Notes under the pieces: model-generated
What the model saw: the letters and a program-made list of their open reading frames with translations, nothing else
The model's database searches: none
What the model was told of the DNA's origin: nothing
Part shown: one piece after another, positions 1-9,788 of the stretch
How positions within the stretch are numbered: the first letter of the stretch is position 1
How the letters are laid out: each line of letters starts with the position of its first letter
From: Kitasatospora albolonga
GTDB lineage: Bacteria; Actinomycetota; Actinomycetes; Streptomycetales; Streptomycetaceae
Reading direction: 5' to 3'
DNA: 64,000 nucleotides
Assembly (NCBI GenBank): GCA_002082585.1
Contig: CP020563.1
Coordinates: 3,776,001 to 3,840,000, forward strand
Program-made: the position numbers and the translations under genes

Positions 1-1
1 G

Positions 2-2905
2 GCGGTGACGGGGGCGCTGGCGGCGGCCGACTCACCGGAGCACTGCGACGACCAACTGGCGCGGCTGCTGCTCCAGTTGGAGAACCTGGAGTCGCGGTTC
101 GCGGAGTTCGACGACTTCCTCGCCGAGCTGGCCGAGCGCCGGAGCGAGGTGTACGAGGCGTTCTCGGCGCGCAAGCAGACGCTCCAGGACGAGCGGGCGC
201 GGCGGGCCGAGCGGCTCGCCGGGTCGGCGCAGCGGGTGCTGGAGACCATCGGCCGGCGGGTGGCCGCGCTGGACGATCTGGACGCCGTCCACACGTACTT
301 CGCCTCCGATCCGATGGTCGCCAAGGTCCGGCGGACCGCCGACGAACTGCGCGAACTCGGCGATCCCGTACGGGCCGAGGAGCTGGACGGACGGCTGAAG
401 GCCGCCCGGCAGGAGGCCGGGCGGGCGCTGCGGGACCGCACCGAGCTGTACGCGGACGGCGGGTCCGTCATCAAGCTGGGGCGCCACCGGTTCGCCGTCA
501 ACACCCAGCCGTTCGACCTCACGCTCGTGCCCTCCGGGGACCGGCTCGCCTTCGCGCTGACCGGGACCGACTACCGGGCGCCGGTCACCGACCCGGCGTT
601 CGAGGCGACCCGCCCGTACTGGGAGCAGCCTCTGCCCTCGGAGTCGGCGGCCGTCTACCGGGGCGAGTTCCTGGCGGCCCGCCTCCTGGCGGAGCAGGGG
701 GCCGAGCGCCTCGCCGCGCTGGCCGATGACGAACTGGCTCTGCTGGTACGGGAGTCAGCGGCGGAGGCGTACGACGAGGGGTACACGCGGGGCGTCCACG
801 ACGAGGACGCCACCGCCGTCCTGCGTGCCCTGCTGCGGCTGCACGCGGGCGCGGGGCTGCTGCGCCACGAGCCCGCCGTCCGGGCCGCCGCGCAGCTGTT
901 CTGGGTGTACGGCACCGAGGAGGCGCAACGTGCCTCCTGGACCCGGCGGGCGGTCTCGCTGGCCCGCGCCCGCGACACGTTCGGGCTGGCCCCGGCCATC
1001 GCGGTGCTCCAGGAGGAGTGGGCCGCGGAGATCGCCGGGTTCGGTGGCTCCGGCGTACGGGCCGAGGCCGTCGCCGCCTACCTTTTCGAGGAGGTGACCG
1101 GCGGGCCCGCCGGGTTCGTCGTGGGCGCCGCGATCCGCTCCTTCCTGGACGCCTTCCACCGGGCCGCCGGGCCGGACGCGTACGCGGACGACCTCGCCGC
1201 CCTCGGGGACGACCTGGCCGCCCGGAAGCAGCTCGTGGAGGGCTGGCTGACCCCGTACGCGGAGGCCACCGGCACCGGCCCCGGCGACCTGGCGGAGGCC
1301 GTGGCGGTGGAGCTCTGCCCGGAGCTGGAGCGGTACGGGTGCGACGCGCCGCTCACGGAGCGGGTGGAGGGCCTCCTCGGCGACCACCCGCGCATCGGGA
1401 GCGGCGGGGCCCTCACCGTACGCATCGATGAACTCCTGGCCCGTACGGGGGAGTTCCGCACGCACGCCGTGCCCGCCTTCCGGGCCTACCAGCGGCTGCG
1501 GACCTCCCTGGTGGCCGCCGAGCGCGGGCGGCTGCGGCTGGACGACCACCGGCCGCGCGTGATGTCGGCGTTCGTCCGCAACCGGCTGCTGGACGAGGTG
1601 TACCTGCCGCTGATCGGCGACAGCCTCGCCAAGCAGCTCGGCACCGCCGACGCCGACCGGCGCACCGACTCGCAGGGTCTGCTCCTGCTCGTCTCGCCGC
1701 CCGGCTACGGTAAGACGACGCTGATGGAGTACGTCGCGGACCGGCTCGGGATGGTCCTCGTCAAGATCAGCGGGCCGAACCTGGGCCACGACGTCACCTC
1801 CCTCGACCCGGACCGGGCCCCGAGCGCCACCGCCCGGCAGGAGATCGAGAAGATCAACTTCGCGCTGGAGGCGGGCAACAACACGCTGCTCTACCTGGAC
1901 GACATCCAGCACACCTCGCCCGAACTGCTCCAGAAGTTCATCCCGTTGTGCGATGCCACGCGCCGCATCGAGGGCGTCCGGGACGGTGAGCCGCGCAGCT
2001 ACGACCTGCGGGGCAAGCGGTTCGCGGTCTGCATGGCGGGCAACCCCTACACCGAGTCCGGCGAGCAGTTCCGCATCCCGGACATGCTCGCCAACCGGGC
2101 CGACGTGTGGAATCTGGGCGAGGTGCTCAGCGGGCGCGAGGACGTCTTCGCGCTGAGCTTCGTGGAGAACGCGCTGACCGCCAACCCGGTGCTGGCTCCG
2201 CTCGCCGCCCGTTCGCGCGACGACCTGGCGCTGCTGGTGCGGCTGGCGGGCGGCGGCGATCCCTCGGCCCGCGCCGAGCACCTGGAACACCCGTACTCGG
2301 CGGTGGAGTTGGACGCCGTACTGGCCGTGCTGCGGCATCTGCTCACCGCCCGGGAGACCGTCCTCGCGGTCAACGCGGCGTACATCGCCTCGGCCGCGCA
2401 GACGGACGCGACGCGCACCGAGCCGCCGTTCCGGCTCCAGGGGTCGTACCGCAACATGAACAAGATCGCGGAGCGGATCGTGCCCGTCATGAACGACGCC
2501 GAGCTCTCCGCCGTCGTCGACGACCACTACGCGGGCGAGGCCCAGACGCTCACCACGGGCGCCGAGGCCAACCTGCTGAAGCTGGCCGCCCTGCGCGGGA
2601 CGCTCACCCCGGAGCAGGCCGGGCGGTGGGCGGCGATCACCTCCTCGTACGTCCGTACGCAGGCGCTCGGCGGACCGGACGGCGACCCGATGACCCGGGC
2701 GGTGGCGGCCCTCGGGCTGCTCGCGGACCGGATCGCGGCGGTGGAGACGGCGATCCAGCGGGCGGCCGACCCGCGCCACCTGCTGGCGGGGCCGCCGAGC
2801 GCGGTGAACCGGCCGCCCGCTCCCACGGTCGACCAGCCGGTCGGCGAACAGAACCGGCCGGTCCACCCGAACCACCGTGCGAAGATCACAAACACTCCAC
2901 ACTGA
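2..2905 (+). CDS. DUF3686-type AAA+ ATPase ('DNA repair ATPase'), 5' partial
   Basis: The frame is open through the left edge, so the true start lies upstream; 966 codons are visible from the first GTG at 5. The visible N-terminus is a long Leu/Glu/Arg-rich coiled-coil. The C-terminal half holds an AAA+ module: Walker A PPGYGKTT (about 565-572 of the visible part), Walker B LLYLDD (628-633), then an arginine-containing segment ending in a helical lid. This arrangement fits the large bacterial DUF3686 ATPases annotated as 'ATPase involved in DNA repair', which are usually well over 1,200 residues; that role is only a family label. The next gene starts 30 nt downstream on the same strand, so the two are probably co-transcribed. 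Substrate and process are unknown. Confidence 0.8.
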   Translation, partial: AVTGALAAADSPEHCDDQLARLLLQLENLESRFAEFDDFLAELAERRSEVYEAFSARKQTLQDERARRAERLAGSAQRVLETIGRRVAALDDLDAVHTYFASDPMVAKVRRTADELRELGDPVRAEELDGRLKAARQEAGRALRDRTELYADGGSVIKLGRHRFAVNTQPFDLTLVPSGDRLAFALTGTDYRAPVTDPAFEATRPYWEQPLPSESAAVYRGEFLAARLLAEQGAERLAALADDELALLVRESAAEAYDEGYTRGVHDEDATAVLRALLRLHAGAGLLRHEPAVRAAAQLFWVYGTEEAQRASWTRRAVSLARARDTFGLAPAIAVLQEEWAAEIAGFGGSGVRAEAVAAYLFEEVTGGPAGFVVGAAIRSFLDAFHRAAGPDAYADDLAALGDDLAARKQLVEGWLTPYAEATGTGPGDLAEAVAVELCPELERYGCDAPLTERVEGLLGDHPRIGSGGALTVRIDELLARTGEFRTHAVPAFRAYQRLRTSLVAAERGRLRLDDHRPRVMSAFVRNRLLDEVYLPLIGDSLAKQLGTADADRRTDSQGLLLLVSPPGYGKTTLMEYVADRLGMVLVKISGPNLGHDVTSLDPDRAPSATARQEIEKINFALEAGNNTLLYLDDIQHTSPELLQKFIPLCDATRRIEGVRDGEPRSYDLRGKRFAVCMAGNPYTESGEQFRIPDMLANRADVWNLGEVLSGREDVFALSFVENALTANPVLAPLAARSRDDLALLVRLAGGGDPSARAEHLEHPYSAVELDAVLAVLRHLLTARETVLAVNAAYIASAAQTDATRTEPPFRLQGSYRNMNKIAERIVPVMNDAELSAVVDDHYAGEAQTLTTGAEANLLKLAALRGTLTPEQAGRWAAITSSYVRTQALGGPDGDPMTRAVAALGLLADRIAAVETAIQRAADPRHLLAGPPSAVNRPPAPTVDQPVGEQNRPVHPNHRAKITNTPH

Positions 2906-2935
2906 CCGGGCAGACCGAGCCGGAAGGATGACGGC

Positions 2936-4993
2936 ATGCTGGGTTTCGTGCCCCCACTTCCTCAGCAACCGGGACGCCCGCCGACCGGACGCCCCCAGCC
3001 CGGACGCCCGCAGCCAGGGCGTCCGCCGTCCTCCGGCCACATGATCGTCTGCGGTGACGACGCGCTCGCGCGCCGGCTCGCCGTCGAACTGCGCTTCGTA
3101 TACGGGGAACGGGTCACCCTGCTCCTGCCGCCCGGCCGTGACGCCAACAGCCCGGAGACACCGCTGACCCAACGGGGGCGCGCGGCAGCCCTGTTCGGCC
3201 GGATGTCGGCGGCCATGAACCGCACGGCGGGGAACGGAACCGGCTCCACGGGCGGCACCGGGGGCGGCAACGACACCAACGCCGGGGTCGAGGCCGTCCG
3301 GATCATGGAGGCGCCCGAGCCCTCCGACGACGTACTGGAGGAGGCGGGCGTCGACCGGGCCGCCGCCCTCGCGCTCGTCTACGACGACGACGAGCGCAAC
3401 ATCCGCGCCGCCCTGACCGCCCGCCGCCTCAACCCCCGTCTGCGGCTGGTCATCCGGCTCTACAACCGCAAGCTGGGGCTCCACCTGGAGGAGCTGCTCG
3501 ACCAGGCGGCGGCCGTCGCCATGCCCGGTATCGACCCGGCGGCGCTCGACGCCTCCACCACCGTCCTCTCCGACGCCGACACCGCCGCCCCCGCCCTCGC
3601 CGCCACCGCGCTGACCGGCAGCAGCAAGGTCATCCAGGCCGAGGGGCTGCTCCTGCGCGCCGCCGAACGCCCGCCGCCCGGCCCCGGCGAGCGGGCCGAC
3701 CCCGGGCTCTGCACCCTCGCCCTGCTCTCCTCCACCACCAACGACCCGGCGGGCGCCGAAGGTTCGGACAGCAGCGGCGACGAGGGGCCCGAACTCCTCC
3801 CGGACGACCGGTCCGTGGCCGCCGCGACCGGGCGCGGCACCGTCGTCCTGGAAGCCATCAGCCGCGCCGACCCGGACCGCCCCGCGACCCGGATGGGCGG
3901 CAGGGGCGCCCCGCTCGCCCAGGTCTTCTCCCGCCGACTGCGCTGGTCCGCCCTCGGGTTCGCGCTGGCGGCGGTCGCCCTGGTGATCGTCTCGGTCCTC
4001 ACCACCGAGGACACCCTGCTGCACTCCGCCTACCTCATCCTGCTCGACCTGCTGAGCATGAACGACCCCTCGGAGGACGGCTCGACGGCCCGGAAGATCA
4101 TCCAGATCTTCTCCGGTGTCGCCGGAATCCTCCTGCTCCCGCTGCTGATCGCCGCCGTCCTGGAGGCGTTCGGCACCCTGCGCACCGCCTCCTCGCTGCG
4201 CCGCCCGCCGCGCGGCCTGTCGGGGCACGTGGTGCTGCTGGGGCTCGGCAAGATCGGTACGCGGGTCCTCGTACGCCTCCGTGAACTCGACATCCCCGTG
4301 GTCGTCGTGGAGGAGGACCCCGAGGCGCGGGGCATCCCGCTGGCCCGCTCCATGCACGTGCCGACCGTCCTCGGCGACGTCACCCAGGAGGGCGTCCTCG
4401 AAGCCGCCAAGATCCGCCGCGCCCACGCCCTCCTCGCGCTCACCAGCATCGACACGACGAACCTGGAGGCGACGCTGTACGCACGGTCGGTGAAGCCCGA
4501 CCTGAGGGTGGCGCTGCGGCTGTACGACGACGAGTTCGCCACCGCCGTCTACCGCACCCTGCGCACCGCGCACCCCCAGGCCCTGACCCGCTCCCGGTCC
4601 GTATCGCACCTGGCCGCGCCCTCCTTCGCGGTTGCCATGATGGGCCGTCAGATCCTGGGCGCGGTCCCGGTCGAGCGGAAGGTGATGCTCTTCGCGGCCC
4701 TGGAGGTGGAGGGACATCCGCAGCTGGAGGGCCGCACGGTGGAGCAGGCGTTCCGGGCGGGCGCATGGCGGGTCCTGGCCATCGACGCGACCCCGCCCGC
4801 CGACCGCAACCCGGACCTGGCGGCGCTGCCCCCGTACCCCCCGGAGGGCGGCACTCCGCCGCCCTCCGGCCTGGTCTGGGACCTGCATCCCGGGTACGTC
4901 CTGCGCGCCCAGGACCGGGTGGTGATCGCGGCCACCCGGCGGGGGCTGGCGGAACTGCTGCGGCGGCAGCGGTCGGTGGTGCCGGGGCAGTGA
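2936..4993 (+). CDS. CASTOR/POLLUX-like TrkA-N (RCK) domain membrane protein
   Basis: A 685-residue protein with two Rossmann/RCK-like NAD-binding domains flanking two hydrophobic segments. The first TrkA-N-like domain begins at MIVCGDD after a Pro/Gly/Arg-rich N-terminal tail. The membrane segments lie near 338-360 and 385-412, with a short re-entrant-like stretch between them. The second domain starts at about 430 with the nucleotide-binding pattern GLGKIG (436-441). The RCK-TM-RCK plan resembles CASTOR/POLLUX ion channels and related TrkA-N potassium-transport proteins. No canonical TVGYG selectivity filter is visible, so ion specificity is open. The ATG at 2936 has the purine-rich ggaaggatg stretch upstream. 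It follows the ATPase gene by 30 nt and converges on trpS with a 25-nt gap. Confidence 0.75.
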   Translation: MLGFVPPLPQQPGRPPTGRPQPGRPQPGRPPSSGHMIVCGDDALARRLAVELRFVYGERVTLLLPPGRDANSPETPLTQRGRAAALFGRMSAAMNRTAGNGTGSTGGTGGGNDTNAGVEAVRIMEAPEPSDDVLEEAGVDRAAALALVYDDDERNIRAALTARRLNPRLRLVIRLYNRKLGLHLEELLDQAAAVAMPGIDPAALDASTTVLSDADTAAPALAATALTGSSKVIQAEGLLLRAAERPPPGPGERADPGLCTLALLSSTTNDPAGAEGSDSSGDEGPELLPDDRSVAAATGRGTVVLEAISRADPDRPATRMGGRGAPLAQVFSRRLRWSALGFALAAVALVIVSVLTTEDTLLHSAYLILLDLLSMNDPSEDGSTARKIIQIFSGVAGILLLPLLIAAVLEAFGTLRTASSLRRPPRGLSGHVVLLGLGKIGTRVLVRLRELDIPVVVVEEDPEARGIPLARSMHVPTVLGDVTQEGVLEAAKIRRAHALLALTSIDTTNLEATLYARSVKPDLRVALRLYDDEFATAVYRTLRTAHPQALTRSRSVSHLAAPSFAVAMMGRQILGAVPVERKVMLFAALEVEGHPQLEGRTVEQAFRAGAWRVLAIDATPPADRNPDLAALPPYPPEGGTPPPSGLVWDLHPGYVLRAQDRVVIAATRRGLAELLRRQRSVVPGQ

Positions 4994-5018
4994 GGGGCTT
5001 CGGGCAGCTCGGCGGGGG

Positions 5019-6086
<1,068 letters not shown>

Positions 6087-6188
6087 GGGTGGGGTCTCCT
6101 CGCGGGTGGTGGTGCGTGGAGGACGGCCCGGGCGGTGGGGGTCTGCGGTGCCCCCGTTCCCGTACATCGCGCCTGAAAGAAGGCAGCG

Positions 6189-6216
6189 AAAAGGGCCGTC
6201 CATGGTGAACGGCCCT
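6189..6216 (-). terminator. attenuator terminator of trpS
   Basis: Read on the minus strand, an 8-bp GC-rich stem (6209-6216 with 6192-6199) closes a 9-nt loop and is followed by TTTT (6192-6189), unusual for a Streptomyces terminator. It lies between the leader peptide and trpS, 100 nt before the trpS start. It competes with an antiterminator pairing (6241-6247 with 6208-6214). Confidence 0.85.
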
Positions 6217-6261
6217 GGGTTCCGTGCAGACAGCTGCTGCGGCCGCTCCTCAGAAGGAGCG
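6208..6261 (-). promoter_or_regulatory. trpS attenuator: pause hairpin and antiterminator
   Basis: Two mutually exclusive pairings can be drawn on the minus-strand RNA. A pause/protector hairpin pairs 6256-6261 with 6244-6249 (CGCUCC/GGAGCG) and spans the leader stop codon. The antiterminator pairs 6241-6247 with 6208-6214 (7 bp including one G-U), and so removes the 5' arm of the terminator. A ribosome stalled on the tandem Trp codons (6262-6267) would mask the pause hairpin and allow antitermination. A ribosome reaching the stop codon would allow termination. Confidence 0.8.
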
Positions 6262-6291
6262 CCACCAGTTTCGGCACGGTACGGAGGTCAT
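6250..6291 (-). CDS. trpS leader peptide (MTSVPCRNWWRSF)
   Basis: A 13-codon ORF with two adjacent Trp codons at positions 9-10, ending in TGA at 6250-6252 inside the pause hairpin. This is the sensing element of a transcription attenuator. A -10-like TACACT sits about 6 nt before the ATG on the minus strand and there is no Shine-Dalgarno sequence, so the leader is probably translated from a leaderless transcript. The peptide itself is probably not functional. Confidence 0.85.
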   Translation of the reverse strand: MTSVPCRNWWRSF

Positions 6292-6380
6292 GCGGTCAGT
6301 GTAGCGGCCATGGGCTCGGGGCCGGGGTGAATAGACCGTTAGCCGGTGGTCGGCAGCCGGTACGGAGGTGGGCGCGGCCT

Positions 6381-6533
6381 CTACTTGTCCGCGTGTCCGC
6401 CCACGTAGAAGAGAATCCAGATGAAACCCGCGAAGAGGTGGGTCGCGAAGACGTAGACGAAGACGCGCAGAGCCACGCCCCGCGCCTTCCAGCTCTCGCT
6501 GTCGTTGCCGCCGACGCCGTCCTTCTCGCTCAT
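6381..6533 (-). CDS. small single-span membrane protein (DUF6126-like)
   Basis: Fifty residues: a short charged N-terminus (MSEKDGVGGND), then one strongly hydrophobic helix of about 25 residues ending in YVGGHADK. It resembles the short Streptomyces membrane peptides grouped as DUF6126, of unknown function. A purine-rich RBS (GGAGGGC type) precedes the ATG. It is divergent from the sulfatase gene and sits upstream of the trpS leader on the same strand, with about 90 nt between. Typical GC3 and a conserved-looking C-terminus favour a real gene over chance. Confidence 0.7.
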   Translation of the reverse strand: MSEKDGVGGNDSESWKARGVALRVFVYVFATHLFAGFIWILFYVGGHADK

Positions 6534-6677
6534 GCCCTCCGCCCTCTCCCTCACCCGCTGTCTTCCCGCCCGTCGCCCATCAGGCAGGCGACCCCGACAG
6601 CGTACGCCTGACCGGGACCGGCACAGGAGGAATGTACGACATGCACCCTTATCGGCCTTCCGCTCTACTGAGCTTTC

Positions 6678-8528
6678 ATGGACAACCTCCCGTTCGACGA
6701 CACGACCGACTTCACCAACGCCGACCGTGGCTTCGTCACCGCCCTCGACCCCGCCGTGATCACCGCGGACGACGGCCGGGTGATCTGGGACAACGACGGT
6801 TACGCCTTCCTCGACGCCGAGTGCCCCGACACCGCCCACCCGAGCCTCTGGCGGCAGGCACAGCTCTGCGCCCGGCAAGGGCTGTACGAGGTCACCGAGG
6901 GCATCTACCAGGTGCGCGGGCTCGACATCGCGAACATGACCCTGGTCGAGGGCGAACGCGGGGTCGTCGTCATCGACCCCCTGATCTCGGCCGAGACGGC
7001 CGCCGCCGCGCTGGCGCTCTACCGGGGCCACCGCGGCGACCGGCCCGTCACCGCGCTGATCTACACCCACTCGCACGCCGACCACTTCGGCGGCGCGCGC
7101 GGAGTGCTGCCCCCGGGCACGGAAGCGGGCATCCCGGTCCTCGCGCCCGCCGGCTTCCTGGAGCACGCCGTCAGCGAGAACGTCTACGCGGGCAACGCCA
7201 TGACGCGCCGGGCGATGTACATGTACGGCGACAGCCTGCCGAAGGCTCCCGACGGACAGATCGGCGCCGGGCTCGGCATGACCACCTCCACCGGCACGGT
7301 GACGCTGATCCCGCCGAGCGCGGACATCACGCACACGGGCCAGGAGGAGGTGCTCGACGGTGTACGGATCATCTTCCAGCTCACCCCGGGCACCGAGGCC
7401 CCGGCCGAGATGAACTTCCTCTTCCCGGACCACCGCGCGCTCTGCCTGGCCGAGAACGCCACGCACACCATGCACAACATCGTGACCCTGCGCGGGGCCG
7501 TCGTGCGCGACGCGCGGATCTGGTCGCGCTATCTGGACGAGGCCGTCGAGCTGTTCGGCGACGCGACGGACGTCGCCTTCGCGTCACACCACTGGCCCAC
7601 CTGGGGCCGGGAGAACGTACGGGACTTCCTGCTCACCCAGCGCGACCTGTACGCGTACCTCCACGACCAGACCCTGCGCCTGCTCAACGCCGGACTGACC
7701 GGGCCCGAGATCGCGGAGACGATCGAGCTGCCGCCCGCGCTGGAGAAGTGCTGGCACGTCCGCGGCTACTACGGCTCGCTCAGCCACAACGTGAAGGCGG
7801 TGTACCAGCGCTACCTGGGCTGGTTCGACGGCAACCCGGCGTATCTGTGGGAGCACCCGCCGGTGGAGTCGGCCGTGCGGTACGTCGACTGCATGGGCGG
7901 CGCCGACGCCGTGATCGCGAAGGCGCGCGACTACGCCGGGGCGGGTGACCTGCGGTTCGCCGCGACTCTGCTGAACCATGTCGTCTTCGCCGACGCCTCG
8001 AACGCGACGGCCCGCGCGGAGCTGGCCGGGGTCTACCGCAGGCTGGGCCACGGCGCGGAGAACGGGCCCTGGCGGAACTTCTACCTGATGGGCGCGAAGG
8101 AGCTGGAGGAGGGCGCGGGCACCATCGCGCTGGAGACCACGAGCCCGGAGATGGCGATGGCGCTGACCGTGGAGCAGCTCATCGACTCGCTCGCCGTACG
8201 GGTCGACGGGCCGCGCGCCTGGGACAAGGAGCTGGCGATCGACCTCGTGATCACCGACGGTCCGCCCGGACCGGGACCGGGGGCGCCCCCCTCCCGGCAC
8301 CGACTCACGCTGCGCAACGGTGCCCTCACCCACCGCACCGCCGGCCCGGGGGCCGACTCCTGGGGCCCGGCGGGGCTGACGCTCACCCTCACCAAGCCGC
8401 AGCTGCTCTCCGTCCTGGCGGGCGGGGGGACGGCCGGGATCGAGCAGAGCGGGGACGCGTCGCTGCTCGGTGAGCTCGTCTCCGTACTCGCGGAACCGGA
8501 CACGTCGTTCCCGATCGTGACGCCGTGA
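6678..8528 (+). CDS. alkyl/aryl-sulfatase of the metallo-beta-lactamase fold (SdsA1-like)
   Basis: A 616-residue cytoplasmic protein with the metallo-beta-lactamase Zn motif THSHADH at 130-136. Later comes the family segment around AENATHTMHN, then an alpha-helical dimerisation region and a C-terminal SCP-2-like domain (about 490-610). This three-domain order is that of SdsA1/type III alkylsulfatases, which hydrolyse primary or secondary alkyl sulfates such as SDS. No signal peptide is visible, unlike secreted SdsA1, suggesting an intracellular enzyme. The ATG at 6678 is the first in frame before homology. It stands alone on the plus strand, 163 nt before the monooxygenase gene. Substrate is inferred from family only. 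Confidence 0.85.
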   Translation: MDNLPFDDTTDFTNADRGFVTALDPAVITADDGRVIWDNDGYAFLDAECPDTAHPSLWRQAQLCARQGLYEVTEGIYQVRGLDIANMTLVEGERGVVVIDPLISAETAAAALALYRGHRGDRPVTALIYTHSHADHFGGARGVLPPGTEAGIPVLAPAGFLEHAVSENVYAGNAMTRRAMYMYGDSLPKAPDGQIGAGLGMTTSTGTVTLIPPSADITHTGQEEVLDGVRIIFQLTPGTEAPAEMNFLFPDHRALCLAENATHTMHNIVTLRGAVVRDARIWSRYLDEAVELFGDATDVAFASHHWPTWGRENVRDFLLTQRDLYAYLHDQTLRLLNAGLTGPEIAETIELPPALEKCWHVRGYYGSLSHNVKAVYQRYLGWFDGNPAYLWEHPPVESAVRYVDCMGGADAVIAKARDYAGAGDLRFAATLLNHVVFADASNATARAELAGVYRRLGHGAENGPWRNFYLMGAKELEEGAGTIALETTSPEMAMALTVEQLIDSLAVRVDGPRAWDKELAIDLVITDGPPGPGPGAPPSRHRLTLRNGALTHRTAGPGADSWGPAGLTLTLTKPQLLSVLAGGGTAGIEQSGDASLLGELVSVLAEPDTSFPIVTP

Positions 8529-8619
8529 GCGTTCGCTGTCGTGGCTGACGCTGTGAGCGGTGAAGTTGCTGGTCAGGGTGGTGACTGAGGCAGGGGAACA
8601 GATCGCGGGGGCATCCCGT

Positions 8620-8643
8620 TATAGGGTGTAGTTCAACGTTCAA
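8620..8643 (+). promoter_or_regulatory. candidate promoter and operator of the monooxygenase operon
   Basis: A -10-like TAGGGT (8622-8627) is followed immediately by TTCAACGTTCAA (8632-8643). That element is both a 6-bp direct repeat and close to the palindrome TTGAACGTTCAA. It lies about 50-70 nt before the oxidoreductase ATG, where a MarR/HxlR-type repressor would bind. No regulator gene adjoins it. Confidence 0.35.
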
Positions 8644-8691
8644 TCAAATGCCCCGCGATCACCTGCCCACCACCCTCAGGAGGCGGACGCC

Positions 8692-9783
8692 ATGCAGTTC
8701 GGGATCTTCACCGTCGGAGACGTCACCACCGACCCGACCACCGGCCGGACGCCGACCGAGAACGAGCGGATCAAGGCGACCCTGGCCATCGCGCAGAAGG
8801 CCGAGGAGGTCGGTCTGGACGTCTTCGCGACCGGCGAGCACCACAACCCGCCGTTCGTCCCGTCCTCCCCGACGACGACCCTCGGCTACCTCGCGGCCCG
8901 CACCGAGAACCTGATCCTGTCCACGTCCACCACCCTGATCACCACCAACGACCCGGTGAAGATCGCCGAGGACTACGCCACCCTCCAGCACCTCGCCGAC
9001 GGCCGCGTCGACCTGATGATGGGCCGGGGCAACACCGGACCGGTCTACCCCTGGTTCGGCAAGGACATCCGCCAGGGCATCCCGATGGCCATCGAGAACT
9101 ACGCCCTGCTGCACAAGCTGTGGCGCGAGGACGTCGTGGACTGGGAGGGCAAGTTCCGTACGCCGTTGCAGTCGTTCACCGCCACCCCGCGCCCGCTGGA
9201 CGGCGTCCCGCCGTTCGTCTGGCACGGCTCCATCCGCTCCCCCGAGATCGCGGAACAGGCCGCCTATTACGGTGACGGCTTCTTCCACAACAACATCTTC
9301 TGGCCAATGGAGCACACGAAGAAAATGGTGTCCCTCTATAGGCGCCGTTACGCCCACTACGGTCACGGCACCGCCGAACAGGCCATCGTCGGGCTCGGCG
9401 GCCAGGTGTTCATGCGGAAGAACTCGCAGGACGCGGTACGGGAGTTCCGCCCGTACTTCGACAACGCGCCGGTCTACGGCCACGGCCCGTCCCTGGAGGA
9501 CTTCACCCGCGAGACCCCGCTGACCGTGGGCTCCCCGCAGCAGGTCATCGAGCGGACGCTGACGTTCCGGGACGCGGTCGGCGACTACCAGCGGCAGCTG
9601 TTCCTGATGGACCACGCGGGGCTCCCGCTGAAGACGGTCCTGGAGCAGCTCGACATCCTCGGCGAGGAGGTCGTGCCCGTCCTGCGCAAGGAGTTCGCCA
9701 ACCTGCGGCCGGCCGGAGTGCCGGAGTCCGCACCCGTCCACCCGGCGGTGACCGCCGCCCGGGCCTCCCGGAAGGAGGGCTGA
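8692..9783 (+). CDS. LLM-class flavin-dependent oxidoreductase (luciferase-like monooxygenase)
   Basis: A 363-residue TIM-barrel protein of the bacterial luciferase family. The N-terminus MQFGIFTVGDVTTDP, the EEVGLDVFATGEHHNPPF segment and GRGNTGPVYPWFG match the CE1758-type FMN-dependent monooxygenases. It uses reduced FMN delivered by a partner reductase to oxygenate an unknown organic substrate. The partner is encoded next: the CE1759-type FMN reductase begins 5 nt downstream, forming a tight two-gene operon. The start is supported by AGGAGGCGG upstream. The substrate cannot be inferred. Confidence 0.88.
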   Translation: MQFGIFTVGDVTTDPTTGRTPTENERIKATLAIAQKAEEVGLDVFATGEHHNPPFVPSSPTTTLGYLAARTENLILSTSTTLITTNDPVKIAEDYATLQHLADGRVDLMMGRGNTGPVYPWFGKDIRQGIPMAIENYALLHKLWREDVVDWEGKFRTPLQSFTATPRPLDGVPPFVWHGSIRSPEIAEQAAYYGDGFFHNNIFWPMEHTKKMVSLYRRRYAHYGHGTAEQAIVGLGGQVFMRKNSQDAVREFRPYFDNAPVYGHGPSLEDFTRETPLTVGSPQQVIERTLTFRDAVGDYQRQLFLMDHAGLPLKTVLEQLDILGEEVVPVLRKEFANLRPAGVPESAPVHPAVTAARASRKEG

Positions 9784-9788
9784 CCCCC

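Noticed and set aside
755..4888. 1,377-codon open frame on the minus strand opposite the first two genes
   Set aside because: It is the antisense of two well-supported genes; composition is Arg/Gly/Ala/Val without domains, a usual GC-bias artefact.
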